From positions 7,193,501-7,257,500 of the forward strand of contig BSBM01000877.1 of NCBI GenBank assembly GCA_027924585.1: a DNA stretch of 64,000 nucleotides, written 5' to 3'. Numbering within the stretch: the stretch's first letter is position 1; every line of letters begins with the position of its first letter. This document shows, piece by piece, positions 44,623-56,534 of this stretch. The stretch is from Larix kaempferi. Taxonomy: Eukaryota > Streptophyta > Pinopsida > Pinales > Pinaceae. The notes under the pieces were generated by a model, which did no database searches, was not told where the DNA came from, and was given only the letters and a program-made list of their open reading frames with translations. The translations under genes and the position numbers were made by a program.

Positions 44623-46540
44623 GATGCCCCCTAATGTGTGAGGTTAGAGACTGATGCTACGATGGCCAAAATACATTATAAAAAGATCTCAGAAGTGGAG
44701 TGATGGAGACACAAGTGGAAGGAGCAGCTCACTCGTCATAGTACAATAGTATCCCTGAATACATGTCGGTAGTACAACAATCTGATACAATGGCCATGAA
44801 TAGGAAGTACATAGTGAATACATGTCATAATTGATCATAGCCATGATCCCTCTACAGTAAGATATGGTCTCCTGCTGAAAAGGAAACAACTGGTGCAAAC
44901 TGATGATATCTGAGAGGTGATATCTCAAATGTAAAGTCATCACCATAAGTAGCATACTGAATGCCACTATCGCCTGGGGTCTTCTACATAAGTCTTCGAC
45001 GATGCCAATCCCATCAAGTGAATAAAGGAGTTGGGGTCGAACTTGATGTTACATTGTCTGATTACTGGTCAATGGTGTATATCGTTAATAGACGTGAGAT
45101 AACCCACCAATAATGAAAATGGGCATCAAGGCATAGAGCACAATCATCAGAGTGTAAATAGATGTGTTGAAGTCGAACACTAGGATGAATCCATCAATCA
45201 GGGGACATTGATGTATTCCCAAAACTGTCGATGGCAAGAGAACCTGCCACTAATGACTGCAAGCCTCAAGGTACTCAACCGAACTCTAAGCCTCAAGTTC
45301 TGGAATAAATGGGTTGAAGTCGACGAAATGAGTCTCGCTGGAAGGAGGGCATTAAGGCATCCCCCATCAACTAGCACAAGGTACCAACTACGCTAAAAGA
45401 TTTGGAAGATCTCAGGTGAAACAGACTGACTCAATAAGGATGGCCAACATGCAACAGTCAAGAGATATGAGGAGTGGCTGACTCTGGTTTTAGGACTTCC
45501 TTTGAACAAGAGCATGAGCAGATGGATAGACTTAGGCAACATAGACTCAATATAAACTGTATAATGCAGGAGGCACCACAAAGGGCTCTATAATGACTGG
45601 AAGCTTAACCAATTGGTGGAGTAAACTGAGAAACAAGTACAGCTCCTAAGGTCCAACTATAGTCCCGACTCATAATGTATGGAGTGGAATGAATGCTCTA
45701 TTCAAAGGCGACACAACAACTTCCAACCAGAAGAAGTAACCATAATCCCATCCGGCTTTTTGGAATATTTGATTTTTTGGTCTTTTTCATATTTGGGGAA
45801 AGCTTGAAAAAGAATAAAATTGGTTATAGTACAACAAGTGAGGGAACGAGTGTCAAATAGCGAGCAGACTAGTTCCAAGCAGTGGAACATACCTATGATC
45901 AATGCAAGGAAGTGCATGTGGGATATGGACACTCGGGGGGTGTTCCCTCAAGGTCAAAAGGTCATCAAGTTGTGAAGGACAAATGGAAGCTCTGCGAGGC
46001 TCGACAGGGAAAAGCGCTCAGGCACCAAGCTAATCAACTGAGTAAGCGGGAGCCGGCACAAGGCTCAAGCAGCAAGCAGGACGATGCAATGCAATCACAA
46101 CATGATATAACTGAGGGGAGTCCTTATGGGAGATAGCCAGCATAAGACAAAGTAGAGTATGAGTCTTTATCTCAACGTCATGGCGTAACTACAAAGGACT
46201 CCCAATCCTAAGGACAAATAATGGCATGGGCACCAGAATGCAAAAGGGCGTTCTATCTAGGGTACCCATGTTCGGAAAGGCCCTATCGCCACATAATGAC
46301 ACTTCTATAACAATGTGAAGGTTCCGTGTCAGTTAAGAAATAGGGTCACACCTAGGGTTTATGAAAGTGGTCAAAAGGTCAAATGCATAATGCATGTTAA
46401 AATGACATCTAACCTATATGCCAGGTGTGAAACGTACCTGCCGTAGGTGTGAAACGTTCGGAAACAACTTTCACCGAAGAAATCTGGTTAAAAACGCTAC
46501 TCCATGACATTGTATTAGTCCATAACATCATATAATGGAG
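44623..46540 (-). other. 3' non-coding region of F
   Basis: Begins with the tract GATGCCCCCTAATGT (reverse of ACATTAGGGGGCATC). From about 45060 on it matches E1 (100-2350) in the same orientation. No gene visible. Confidence 0.7.
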
Positions 46541-47088
46541 AAAACTATGAAGAATATAACCAACCTCGATCCAAACGTTTGATGTAGATCCCCATTGGAG
46601 GTTTCACTCCGTGCACTTGAATCTACAAATTATTCTTGATAGCCAATATACAACAAGTGCATATAATATATAAACGACATTAACATCATCAATAGCAATG
46701 GTCCACGATATTATAAGTAAATGCAACCCAATGTAGAATAAACAACATTCACAACATTAATGGACAAGAATATGAGTATTTCTATTAATAAACAAGAAGA
46801 AGTACAATGTGATACGACCTCTTGCCGGCAACCAATCTGAACCAAGATCTGGCTCAATCCACTTGTGCCTCCACCACTTCAATCCTCCATGGAATGGAAA
46901 ACTCAAACTATGATAAGATTTTGGAAGGTGAACATAAAGGGTTCACAACTACAAGGATCAATGAGTGTAGACTCAAGATAGGGAAAAAATCCACTAGAGT
47001 TCTCTTGCTCTTCTTTCTCCTCCCGTCCATAAGCCATATGTGCTCAATATATAGTCCCCTCAAAGGTAAGTGAAAGGACACATCGAGG
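46541..47088 (-). mobile_element. Partial LTR C in F
   Basis: Matches LTR A from AATATAACCAACCTCG to ACACATCGAGG but lacks about 110 bp near its left end and the whole U3 start. It joins the left inverted arm at about 47090. Confidence 0.75.
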
Positions 47089-47819
47089 TGAGTGGGATCG
47101 ATAGGTCATAGCGATAGATGACTACCCCTATGCAGGGATAGACTTCTGGCAGGATCGAGACATGCCGTTCCCACTAGATGCAGCGTTCGGAGACATTGGT
47201 GAGTACTCTTTTTAGGTTTTTTGTGTATTAAATTTTTATGGATTTTTTATTATGGATGTAAATGCAAAAATATTTTTGGGGGTAGTATCATGTATTAATG
47301 ATTGATTGTTTTCTCGAAGACAACGGCCCAGTGAAACCCGATGGCTTCCAGAGACATCATTGCCGTGATAGGGGTGATGAGATGGTAGGTGCTGCAGCAG
47401 AGCGGACACTACAGACTCTGCGGTCCAACATATCACAAATGACTGCCAGGGTACCACATGCATAGGTGGCAGAGCTGCCAGAGGCTATGTAGCACTAGGT
47501 AGTGGGGGTGCCGGGTAATTGGGTACAACTATTGTAGCGGATAGAAAATGCAGTACAGTACTTCTATGAGACACATCCTGTCGGGGCGGCAGCTAGGCCT
47601 CCTCATAGGGATTAGATATCTCAGGATCTCATTTTTGTATCGATATGTATATTTTTTAGGGCTACGGGCTCCAGTTTTGTATCATGACACTACCATTTTT
47701 GGACATATTATTTATAAAAACTTTGGTTCTCCGGTTCTACTAATGTGTGACTGTCTTCCTTTATTTGTGTGCTTCATTGTGAATGTGACAAATGCCAATC
47801 TAATACATAGTTAGCGTAT

Positions 47820-48205
47820 GCATCATATATATTATTAACACTTCTTGGAACGTGAATTTACGTAATTGAAACAAAATGTCGCTCCAAGAGTCTTACCCTT
47901 AGGAATTTCCGTAGTAGCGTAGGATCTCACACACAGTATTGCACATTCAACTGAGACACAACTAGTTGTGAATCCAAGCGGACTTCTAAAGATTGGATGC
48001 CATATGAAATAGCATCCCGAAGTAGCTCAATCATGACACTATACTCAGCCACATTATTAGATGTAGGACCAAGACAAGCACCTCCTGAAGACACAACTAG
48101 ATGGTCAGGCGAAAAATTAACCTAGGCAGCAGAAGCAAGCTGCTGCGTATGGCGGCTAGCACCATCCGCGAAACCTAAGAATGTAGGAGATTTCACTGAC
48201 ATCTG
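47820..48205 (-). pseudogene. aRNH copy in left arm
   Basis: Minus-strand copy of the archaeal-type RNase H found intact at 55861-56289. It has a TAG in the AAWVIFSP region (Trp expected), substitutions near the C-terminus, and no long open frame. Confidence 0.75.
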
Positions 48206-48314
48206 TCAATCAAACGGAAGTGACTCAGCAGACCCGAAAACCAAAATCAAACTAAACTATGTACAAAAATAACTATACAATAGTATACAAAGGGCACTAG
48301 CTTGAACTAAAGGT

Positions 48315-48733
48315 TCAAGCGTAATACCACTTGAGGTAGAGCCCATTCCTAGGCTCCTTCAAGACATTCCCCTCATAATCCTCTAATTCATAGGCTCCTT
48401 TTTCTAGGACACACCTCACGATGTAAGGACCGTGCCACATGGGGTTAAACTTGCCTTCCCCCAGGGGTTCTTTAGCTTGGTCATATAAGAGGACCAAGTC
48501 ACCTTCAGCATACTGCTGAGGACAGACAGACCTATCATACTGAACCTTGACACGACGTTTGTTGGAATCTATAGCCACAGCATCATCTTGACGTTGCTCG
48601 TCAAGTTGCTCAAGGTGGATTAAATGTTGCTCAATACTTGTTGTATCAGGGAGGAGCTCTATGGCCAGTTTAAGCGAAGGGATTTCGCATTCAATCAGTA
48701 AAATCGGCTCCACACCCTGTACTAACTGAAATG
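48315..48733 (-). pseudogene. Integrase C-terminus copy in left arm
   Basis: Open on the minus strand: FQLVQGVEPILLIECEIPSL, VKVQYDRSVCPQQYAEGDLV, GEGKFNPMWHGPYIV and GLYLKWYYA. It keeps Gln codons where the right arm has TAG (RPR-stop-YAEGD), so it is the better preserved copy of this part. Confidence 0.8.
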
Positions 48734-48735
48734 GT

Positions 48736-48945
48736 ACATTAGGGGGCATCTGTTAGAACGTAATTTTCCACCTTGTGAGCATCAACACTCTTTGTCCTGT
48801 AGGATCCATTTCACTGACTCAGACCCACTTTATATCCTTCAAACACTATTTTTCCCTATTTTTTCCCTTGTATGTTAGCTGCATCATTATAGCGGGCGTT
48901 CCCACGAGTTGCATCACTATAGCCCACGTGTAGCATGTAAAATGG
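48736..48945 (+). mobile_element. Polypurine tract plus partial LTR D in F
   Basis: ACATTAGGGGGCATC followed by TGTTAGAACGTAATTTTCC, matching LTR A in the opposite orientation for about 195 bp, ending at GTAAAATGG. The tract sits directly against the reversed integrase copy, so the 48733/48736 boundary is a rearrangement point. Confidence 0.75.
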
Positions 48946-49189
48946 CCCTTTGCACGCAGTGAATCCTGGGTGTCTCTATAACTAATTCTGTTACCTCCGG
49001 CTATAGTTTGGGAGCCTCAAGCCTCTCCTAGGCGAGACATACCGGCTCTAGTGTCGGGAGCTCATTTAGCCACTCTGTTTGTCTGCTCTTCGCTATATTT
49101 TCTCTAGGTGTGTGCTTTTTATCTACTGTTTTTGATCGATAGTTGGCCTTTAGGGGACATTTTGATTTTATATTCTCTCCGGAGATATC

Positions 49190-51513
49190 GTGGCACGGAG
49201 TCCTACTCTCCGTCGATCCCGTTGGTTGGCTGGTTTACAGCCTGTCGAACTTTCACGCCGCGTTGCTAGAGGACACCAGTGGGCTCCCTCCGAGTCTTCA
49301 GATTCTTATGAGACTTATGTCCTAGATGTCATGACCGCTGCACACTCTGACACAGGAGAAATCCCTATGAGTCCTTCCGGTAGAGTTGAGCACACTTCAG
49401 ACACCCCTACTCCTCGTGAGGCATGGGGGGGTGATCCACTTGAGACCTAACCTAATTTGTTTGGTCCAGATCCACCCGAGGACAACCCATTCAATCCTTC
49501 GTTTCCACATAATTATTTATATGGGATGCCAGAGGTCCATGATGATTCAGGCGCTATGGTCAACCCTACCGCGTTCTCATATGGTATGCTGAATTACACC
49601 ACAGTTGATCCTTCCACTGCTTTTGGTAGTCATGCTGGCACCATTCATGGTGTTAGCAACACTGCACCCACTGGGGGCAATACCCTCGCTGGGGGCACTA
49701 TGTTGTCCACTCACACACATAGTATGGGGACTGGTCATATTCCTCCTAACAATGCTAATGTTGGAATACTACTGCCTCCTAGGGATACCCAACCTAATAG
49801 GAACACTGTTCGAAACACGACTTGCCATCCACCACCTAATACACATGTCGCTACCTATCAACCCAAGACCACTTTCGTGAATGTTAATGCTCCTCCTAAC
49901 CACAGGGGTGGGCATATACTGCATACTTTTGCATCCACTGCCACTACTATTAATACTAATGTAGGAGGTGGGAATATATCTTATCCTCATGGTCATAACG
50001 CCACCATTCCTGCTACTAGTAACAACCATGTTGGCGTTGGGAATACATCTCATGCTTATGGTCACCAACCGACTTCTCATGCTAATACTAATGATGGGGG
50101 TGGGAACATACCTCACCATTATGGTCATTACAACTCGGTTCCCGCTACGAATAGTACGTATATGCCCCATACTTATGGTGGCAACCCTTACTACAACACA
50201 GTCGGTGCTGGCCACCAATACAACCCACCTCAATATGGTGCCCAAAGTACCTATATACCTACTTACTCTCATACGGGTCAGGTCGGAGGAGGTTACCAAC
50301 CTTATGGCCATGGTGAAGCTTATGGTCCGTCAGGTCCTCATTATCAATAGTTTAATACTCATGGTTAAGATTTTGGTCCACCTTATAATTCGGTTCCATT
50401 CAACCAACCTTTTATGGGAGCCTATAATCAAGCTTTCCAGCCGCAGCTCCCATTCCTTGCAAGTTTGAATCTTCCAGATCTTTCGAAGCTCATAAATGAT
50501 CCGGTGTGTCATGACCCCAATTGGCCCCGGTCCCTACCAAGCTCCCTTCGGACATTCCTAAGTTTGAGGGGAAAGGTGGTGATGACCCGGGTGATCATGT
50601 CACAACGTTTCACCTTTGGTGCTCTTCCAACTCATTGAATCACGATTCCGTTAGATTACAACTATTTCAACGCACCCTCACGAAGGCAGCTGCGAAGTGG
50701 TATGTTGATTTGCCTGGGAACACTTATAGGGGTTTCAATGAGATTTCTTTGGTTTTCTTGGACCATTTCCAATTTCCGGTTCACTATGATATTGGTACTG
50801 AACTTCTGTCTACCTTTCATCAGAATAAGGCCACACATATTTCTCACCATGTTTAAGAGTGGCGTCGATGGAAGAGATTAATGAAAGCCAACACTCCTCC
50901 AGAATTTCTATTGGAATGGTTCCTCAAGTCTTTACTCCCATATATTTCCAAGGATGTTTCGATGTCCGGTATTATGACTAAGGAACAAGCCATATTAAAA
51001 GTCCAGCAGTTGGATTTACTATATTCTCAGTCTGGCCTTTTGTATGACATCATTCCTGATGCACCGCAAACACGACATGAGCCCAAGTCAGTTCTTAGAC
51101 CACATGCCGATGGCATCATGGGATTCGCAAGTACTCGCCCTGTACATTTGGTGGCTAATCAAATGCAAAAATTTTCGCTAAACCAGTCTACTCCCGGACA
51201 GGTTCACACCTTGTCCACTTCCACCTCGTCGTCTGATGTACACAATGTGCAATCAACAAAACCGTCAGGTAACCAGCAACCTGGTGGTAAGAAAAAGGGG
51301 AGAAACAACCGTAGGGGTGGAAACAATGGGAATAACAATAATAACAATCGCAATACTGCTCGTAAGGAGAATGCCAACCCTCCTCGAGAAGGTGGAAATG
51401 CTGGTGAGGACTGTAAACCTAGGCGTAAGGTGAAGTTTCCTTGCAAGCTTCGCGGGGAAGATCATCTTACTCACTTATGTCCTCGAATCAAAGAAGCATC
51501 GAAGCATTTGGCA
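49190..51513 (+). pseudogene. gag of F
   Basis: Starts near ATG 49190 (MARSPTLRRSRW). A disordered part follows, with Asn/Gly/His/Tyr-rich units of about 23 residues at 49950-50210 (NVGGGNISYPHGHN, GGGNIPHHYGHYN). The capsid domain (50530-51000) reads PKFEGKGGDDPGDHVTTFHL and TLTKAAAKWYVDLPGN. Then comes a basic Asn-rich tail and a damaged knuckle (CKLRGEDHLTHLC, with Arg for the second Cys). Breaks: TAA after DPLET, two frame changes around 50350-50520, TAA for Gln near 50854. It is the only member of its group here with a capsid domain. Confidence 0.75.
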
Positions 51514-52434
51514 TAGAGCCCAGCTGTTAAAGGATCCCCTTCCTCATCATCAAAACATGGCTTCGCATGCTCCCACCACTGGTTAAGGACCTACTGAAAC
51601 GGCAACGTCTTCTTCCAATACTAGTGGTTATGGATGTGTGAATATGGTTCAATCGTGGGTTAGTGTTGCTACTCGTCAATATGATTATGGTGCACCACAA
51701 CCTAATATGGGGAGTGATCTTCCCCCTCCTCCTAACAATTCCTTGCATATCGAGAATCCCTCTAATATGTCGTGGATACCGAAAGGTGTTCTTAAGCGCT
51801 CTACGCATAATACTAATGCTTGAGCCACCCATAACTAATCCATCATGGAAAATTGGGCCAAACTCTGTGTGCCATGTCGGCTCTTGAAGTTTTACAGGCC
51901 TGTCCTTCTCAAAAGCATGCCCTTTTGAGTGTGTTAGGAGTTCAGGATGGGGGAAGTCCTAGTGTTATCAAGTTCGACACTACTGATGTTCAAGCTTGCT
52001 TACCTTAACAAGTGGCTTTTCAAATCCAGGTGGCATGCCTTCAGAACTTTTTCAAACATATGATGGTTGATGAAGGTGCTTCCACGTCAGTAATGTCATT
52101 AACTTGTTGGAAAGCTATCGGCTCTCCTCCTCTACTCATGTCTAGAACCACGCTCACTGCATTTGACGATCGGTCATTTAAGCCGCATGGAATTATCCCT
52201 TCCCTTGTTTTCTGCCTGGGAGGTAAATCTATGCCTATTAAAGTCGAGGTGGTTGATGCGCCCATCGACTACAACCTTTTACTAAGTCGGAATTGGATGT
52301 ACGCTATGAAGGCTGTTGCGTCTACTGTATTCAGAGTTATCTGCTTTCCTCACGAAGGAAAGATTGTGACCATCGATCAGCTAGATTTCGTTCATCCCCC
52401 TTCCACAACATCCATGGGATCCATAGTCCCGTAG
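51514..52434 (+). pseudogene. Protease region of F
   Basis: Pre-protease segment (SNMSWIPKGVLKRSTHNTNA, 51760-51820) and, from 52012, the retropepsin: VAFQIQV, MMVDEGASTSVMSL (active-site VDEGAS), KPHGIIPSLVFCLGG, VDAPIDYNLLLSRNWMYAM. The C-terminal part HEGKIVTIDQLDFVHPP is shared with E1. Frame changes lie between 51820 and 52010. Confidence 0.75.
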
Positions 52435-52464
52435 GTTACTGATTATCATCCGGCAACTGGGAAC

Positions 52465-53980
52465 ATGGGTGTTGGTATGTACCCTTCATTGATGGGAACT
52501 TATGATTTTCCTGCACCTGTGAATTTTATCGGAACCATTTCCGACGATGCGTCTCCTCCTTTGCACAATATGCCATTCCGGACTTCCTATTTTAATTATC
52601 CATGGACTTTACCATCCACGAGTTCCACGTCTGGAGACATTACGCACGTCCGGATTTCTATGCCACTGCCTGTAGCTGAGCTTACTTACCAGCATATTCA
52701 ACAAGCCACTGCAGAACTGGATCTCTCTTCTTCTCAAACAATCGAGGAAGATCCCGTTACGCTGCCAGTTTGGGAAGCCAACTCGTCTTGTTCACACGAC
52801 TACCTTGATGATACTTTGCCTTCAGATGAAGCTATTATGGAGGCCATGTGTGGTAGTGAGAGGCCTTGGGAGGATATGCACCATCGCTCTTATTTCCTTC
52901 CCAACCTCAAGCTCGCCGAACAAGAAGAGTTTAGGATGACTCTAGCAGAGATGGTTGGTCACCCTGTGAGTCTTTTAGGGTTGCAAGATATTTTTGCGAA
53001 GGGGAATATGGATAATATTTCCCTGACTACATCGATCAACATCTCTCGTACTCCTAGAAAGGTCGAGAATGTTTACATCGGTGACGATTGCACTCCCGAG
53101 GAGGCTGCTATTTACACTGAATTGTTTATAAAACTCCGGGAAGCTTTCGCCTGGTCATATGAGGAGATGCCAGGAATAGACCCGCGCATTATTGAACACG
53201 AGATTAGAACATATCCCAACGCTAAACCGGTTCGACAATGCTTACGTGCTGTGAACCCTAGGAAGGAAGCCGCTATCAAGGCAGAGGTGGAGAAAATGCT
53301 CAAAGCTAGTTTCATCTACCTCGTTCCCCTTACCGAATGCGTGTCAAACCCCGTTCCTGTGGATAAGAAGCAAGGAACGATCCGCGTATGCACTGATTTT
53401 TGAGATTTGAACCGTGCATGTCCGAAAGACAACTTCCCCATGTGAGTCATCGATCAGATCTTGGATGCTTGTGCGGGAAGTGAGATTTTTTCATTCATGG
53501 ACGCTTTTCAGGGTATAACTAGATTCAAATCAAACTCGAGGACCAACATAAGACATCTTTCATTTGTCCTTGGGAAAGGTTTGCATATCGAAAAATTCCC
53601 TTCGGCCTTAAAAACGTCGGAGCTACGTTTCAGTGTGCCATGACCTATGCCTTTCACGATCTTAAAAAGATTATGGAGGTTTTCTTAGATGATCTTGCCG
53701 GCCATTCTAGCAAGAGAATGGACCACCCCAAGCACCTCCACATGATTCTCGAATGATGTATACGCTACAAGATTCGATTGAATCCTAATAAATGCATCTT
53801 TGCTGTAAGGACTGGTCGCCTTCTGGGATTCATAGTTTCGAAAGAGGGTATTAGAGTTGATCCTCTTAAAGTTGAGGTAATACTTCAGTTGCCTACTCCA
53901 TGCAACTTATTACAACTTCAGAGCCCCCAAAGGTTTCACATGCTTATTGAAGAAAGACACACCCTTTATCTGGGATGAGC
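52465..53980 (+). pseudogene. Spacer and reverse transcriptase of F
   Basis: Open from 52465 to 53403: an acidic linker with SHDYLDDTLPSDEAIMEAMC (shared with E1), FAWSYEEMPGIDPRIIEHEI, then the RT start ECVSNPVPVDKKQGTIRVCT. A TGA (Arg expected) follows; after frame changes the palm reads FSFMDAFQG and MEVFLDDLAGHS (53670-53705), with FLDD in place of the usual YxDD. LRLNPNKCIFAV-like and IVSKEGIRVDPLKVEVILQL follow. A small deletion near 53920 removes part of the thumb. Confidence 0.75.
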
Positions 53981-54430
53981 GAGCCCAGCAGTATTTCGAC
54001 GCCCTTAAGAAAGCTTTGGTATCGGCCCCTGTGCTTAGTCCACCAGACTTCGCACGAGATTTTATCCTTTATGTGGCCGCGTCTCAAGAGACGATTGGCA
54101 TGGTCTTGTTTTAGGTTGATGATGCACTTTTCGAGCATGTCATCTATTATCTCAGTCGAAATCTAGTAGACGCTGAACTGAGATATACTCATGTGGAAAA
54201 GTTGGCACTTGCGACTGTTTATTTAGTCCAGCGGTTACGACATTATATTTTTCTTAGAACAACCACAATTGTCGTGCATATCAATCTGTTTCAGTTCGTG
54301 CTATCATGATGCCTTATAGGGGGAAGTACAATAAATGGATTGTGATCCTTCAGGAGTTCAATCTCAATTTTGCTTCGACGAAATTAGTGAAATTGTTGGT
54401 GTTTGTTGAGCTTATGTCGGACCTTCTGAG
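53981..54430 (+). pseudogene. RNase H of F
   Basis: Reads, with one stop and frame changes, KKALVSAPVLSPPDFARDFI, YVAASQETIGMVLF, HVIYYLSRNLVDAELRYTHV and, from 54306, KWIVILQEFNLNFASTK. It corresponds to 7790-8260 of P1. Confidence 0.75.
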
Positions 54431-55748
54431 ACTTGATTCGGATGTCATTCATGAAGATTCCTTTATGGATGAGCACTTATTTCTTATCTCGTCCGAGGAC
54501 CCTTGGTATGGGGATGTCATTTTATATCTCCAAACTTTGAAGTGTTCTCTGCATTATTCACGAGATGAGCGATGGCGTGTGAAACATCACGCTAAAGGTT
54601 ATGCTATCGTCAGTGACACTTTGTATCACCGAGGAAAGGATTCTATTCTATGTCGTTGCCTAAGTCATGAAGAAGCGGAGCGGGTACTTAATGATTGCCA
54701 TGCAGGGGCGTGTGGCAGTCACTTATCTGGGCTTGCTACAACCCAACCTATTATGTGAGATGGTTACTTTTGGCCTTCAATCTTTAAAGATTGTATTAAT
54801 GCTATGAAGAGATGCCACCCTTTCCAGGTGTTTTCTCAGAATATACGCTCGCATCCAGCGCCACTTCATCCGGTTGTCACTATCGGTGCCTTCACCAAGT
54901 GGGGGGTGGATTTCATGGATTGCAAACCAACTTCGGCTGGGGGGCATCACCATATCATAGTGGCTGTGGACTACTTTTCCAAATGGGATGAGGCCATGCC
55001 TACCATAAAATCCAATGGTGCTACAGCAGCCCATTTCGTGTTCAATCAGATTATTACTCGGTTCGGTATTCTGAAAGAGATTGTCACTGACCATGGCAGT
55101 CACTTTCAGAACAAGATGATGGAGGATTTGTCTCTCAATCTTTGGTTTTGTCAAGAACACTCATCTTCTTACTATCCCCAAGCGAATGGTTAGGTTGAAG
55201 TAGTCAATAATTCTTTAAAGACCATTCTCCAACGTACAATCCAACAAAGCAAGAACAATTGGCACATTATGTTATATCCTACTTTGTGGGCGTATTGAAC
55301 CGCAGTTAAGACTGTCACCGGGTTCTCACTATTTTAGTTAGTACACAGTGTGGAGTCGATTTTACCGATTGAATGCGAAATCCCTTCGCTTAAATTGGCC
55401 ATAGAGCTCCTCCCTGATACGATAGGTATTGAGCAACGTTTAATCCACCTTGAGCAACTTGACGAGCAACGTCGAGACGCCATTGTGGCTATAGATGCCA
55501 ACAAACGTCGTGTCAAGGTTCAGTATGATAGGTCTGTCCGTCCCCGATAGTATGCTGAAGGTGACTTGGTCCTCTTATATGACCAAGCTAAAGAACCTGT
55601 GGGGGCAGGCAAGTTTAACCCCATGTGGCACAGTCCTTACATCGTGAGGCGTGTCCTGGAAAAAGGAGCCTATGAATTAGAGGATTATGAGGGGAATGTA
55701 TTGAAGGAGCCTAGGAATAGGCTCTACCTCAAGCGGTATTACGCTTGA
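54431..55748 (+). pseudogene. Integrase of F
   Basis: Zinc-binding part: LNDCHAGACGSHLSGLATTQ (second zinc His kept). Core: FTKWGVDFMD (Asp), EIVTDHGSHF (Asp), and VEVVNNS (Glu) after a TAG replacing the Gln of ANGQ. Tail from 55350: ECEIPSLKLAIELLPDT, GAGKFNPMWHSPYIVRR, LYLKRYYA. Stops at about 55192, 55298 and 55548. The C-terminal third is duplicated in the left inverted arm. Confidence 0.85.
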
Positions 55749-55860
55749 ACCTTTATTTCAAGCTAGTGCCCTTTGTATTCTATTGTACAGTTATTTCTGT
55801 ACATAGTTTAGTTTGCTTTTGGTTTTCAGGTCTGCTGAGTCACTTCCGTTTGATTGACAG

Positions 55861-56289
55861 ATGCCAGTGGAATCTCCTACATTCTTAGGTTTCGTAGATG
55901 GTTCTAGCCGTCATACACAGCAGCTTGCTTCTGCTGCCTGGGTTATTTTTTCTCCTGACCATCTAGTTGTGTATTCAGGAGGTGCTTGTCTTGGTCCTAC
56001 ACCTAATAATGTGGATGAGTATAGTGTCGTGATTGATCTACTTCGGGATGCTATTTCATATGGCATCCAGTCTTTAGAAGTCCACCTGGATTCACAACTA
56101 CTTGTGTCTCAGTTGAATGGGCAGTACCATGTGCGAGATCCTACGCTACTACATAAATTCCTAAGAGTAAGACTCTTGGAGCAACATTGTGTTTCAATTA
56201 CGTACATTCATGTTCCAAGAAGAGTTAATCATATATCTAATGCATACGCTAACTATGTATTAGATTGGCGTTTGTCACATTCACAATGA
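55861..56289 (+). CDS. Archaeal-type RNase H of F, downstream of integrase
   Basis: Intact 142-codon frame from ATG 55861, 112 bp after the integrase stop. Motifs: FLGFVDGSSR (first Asp), NNVDEYSVVIDLLRDAI (Glu), LEVHLDSQLLVSQLNGQYHV (Asp), ITYIHVPRRVNHISNAYANY, where the usual last Asp is Asn. It is the clearest aRNH in the window. Such domains are known as a second RNase H in Tat elements; here it forms a separate frame rather than part of the pol fusion. Two damaged relatives are at 9700/13002 and 47820-48205. Confidence 0.85.
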   Translation: MPVESPTFLGFVDGSSRHTQQLASAAWVIFSPDHLVVYSGGACLGPTPNNVDEYSVVIDLLRDAISYGIQSLEVHLDSQLLVSQLNGQYHVRDPTLLHKFLRVRLLEQHCVSITYIHVPRRVNHISNAYANYVLDWRLSHSQ

Positions 56290-56534
56290 AGCACACAAAT
56301 AAAGGAAGACAGACACACATTAGTAGAACTGGAGAACCAAAGTTTTTATAAATAATATGTCCAAAAATGGTAGTGTCATGATACAAAACTGGAGCCCGTA
56401 GCCCTAAAAAATATACATATCGATACAAAAATGAGATCCTCAGATATCTACTTCCTACGAGGAGGCCTAGCTGCTGCCCTGATAGGATGTGTCTCATAGA
56501 AGTACTGTGCTCCATTTGCTATCCGCTACAGTAG

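Larger units (their letters stand above)
47094..48733 (-). repeat. Left arm of 1.64-kb inverted repeat
   Basis: Reverse complement of 55327-56969. It contains the tail of the antisense gene (plus here, with its 121-bp intron at 47199-47319), the aRNH (minus, about 48205 to 47820) and the integrase C-terminus (minus, 48733 to 48315). Confidence 0.85.

Noticed and set aside
49969-50468. Alternative-frame readings over the F gag repeats
   Set aside because: They shadow the in-frame Asn/Gly/His repeat protein and have no independent support.
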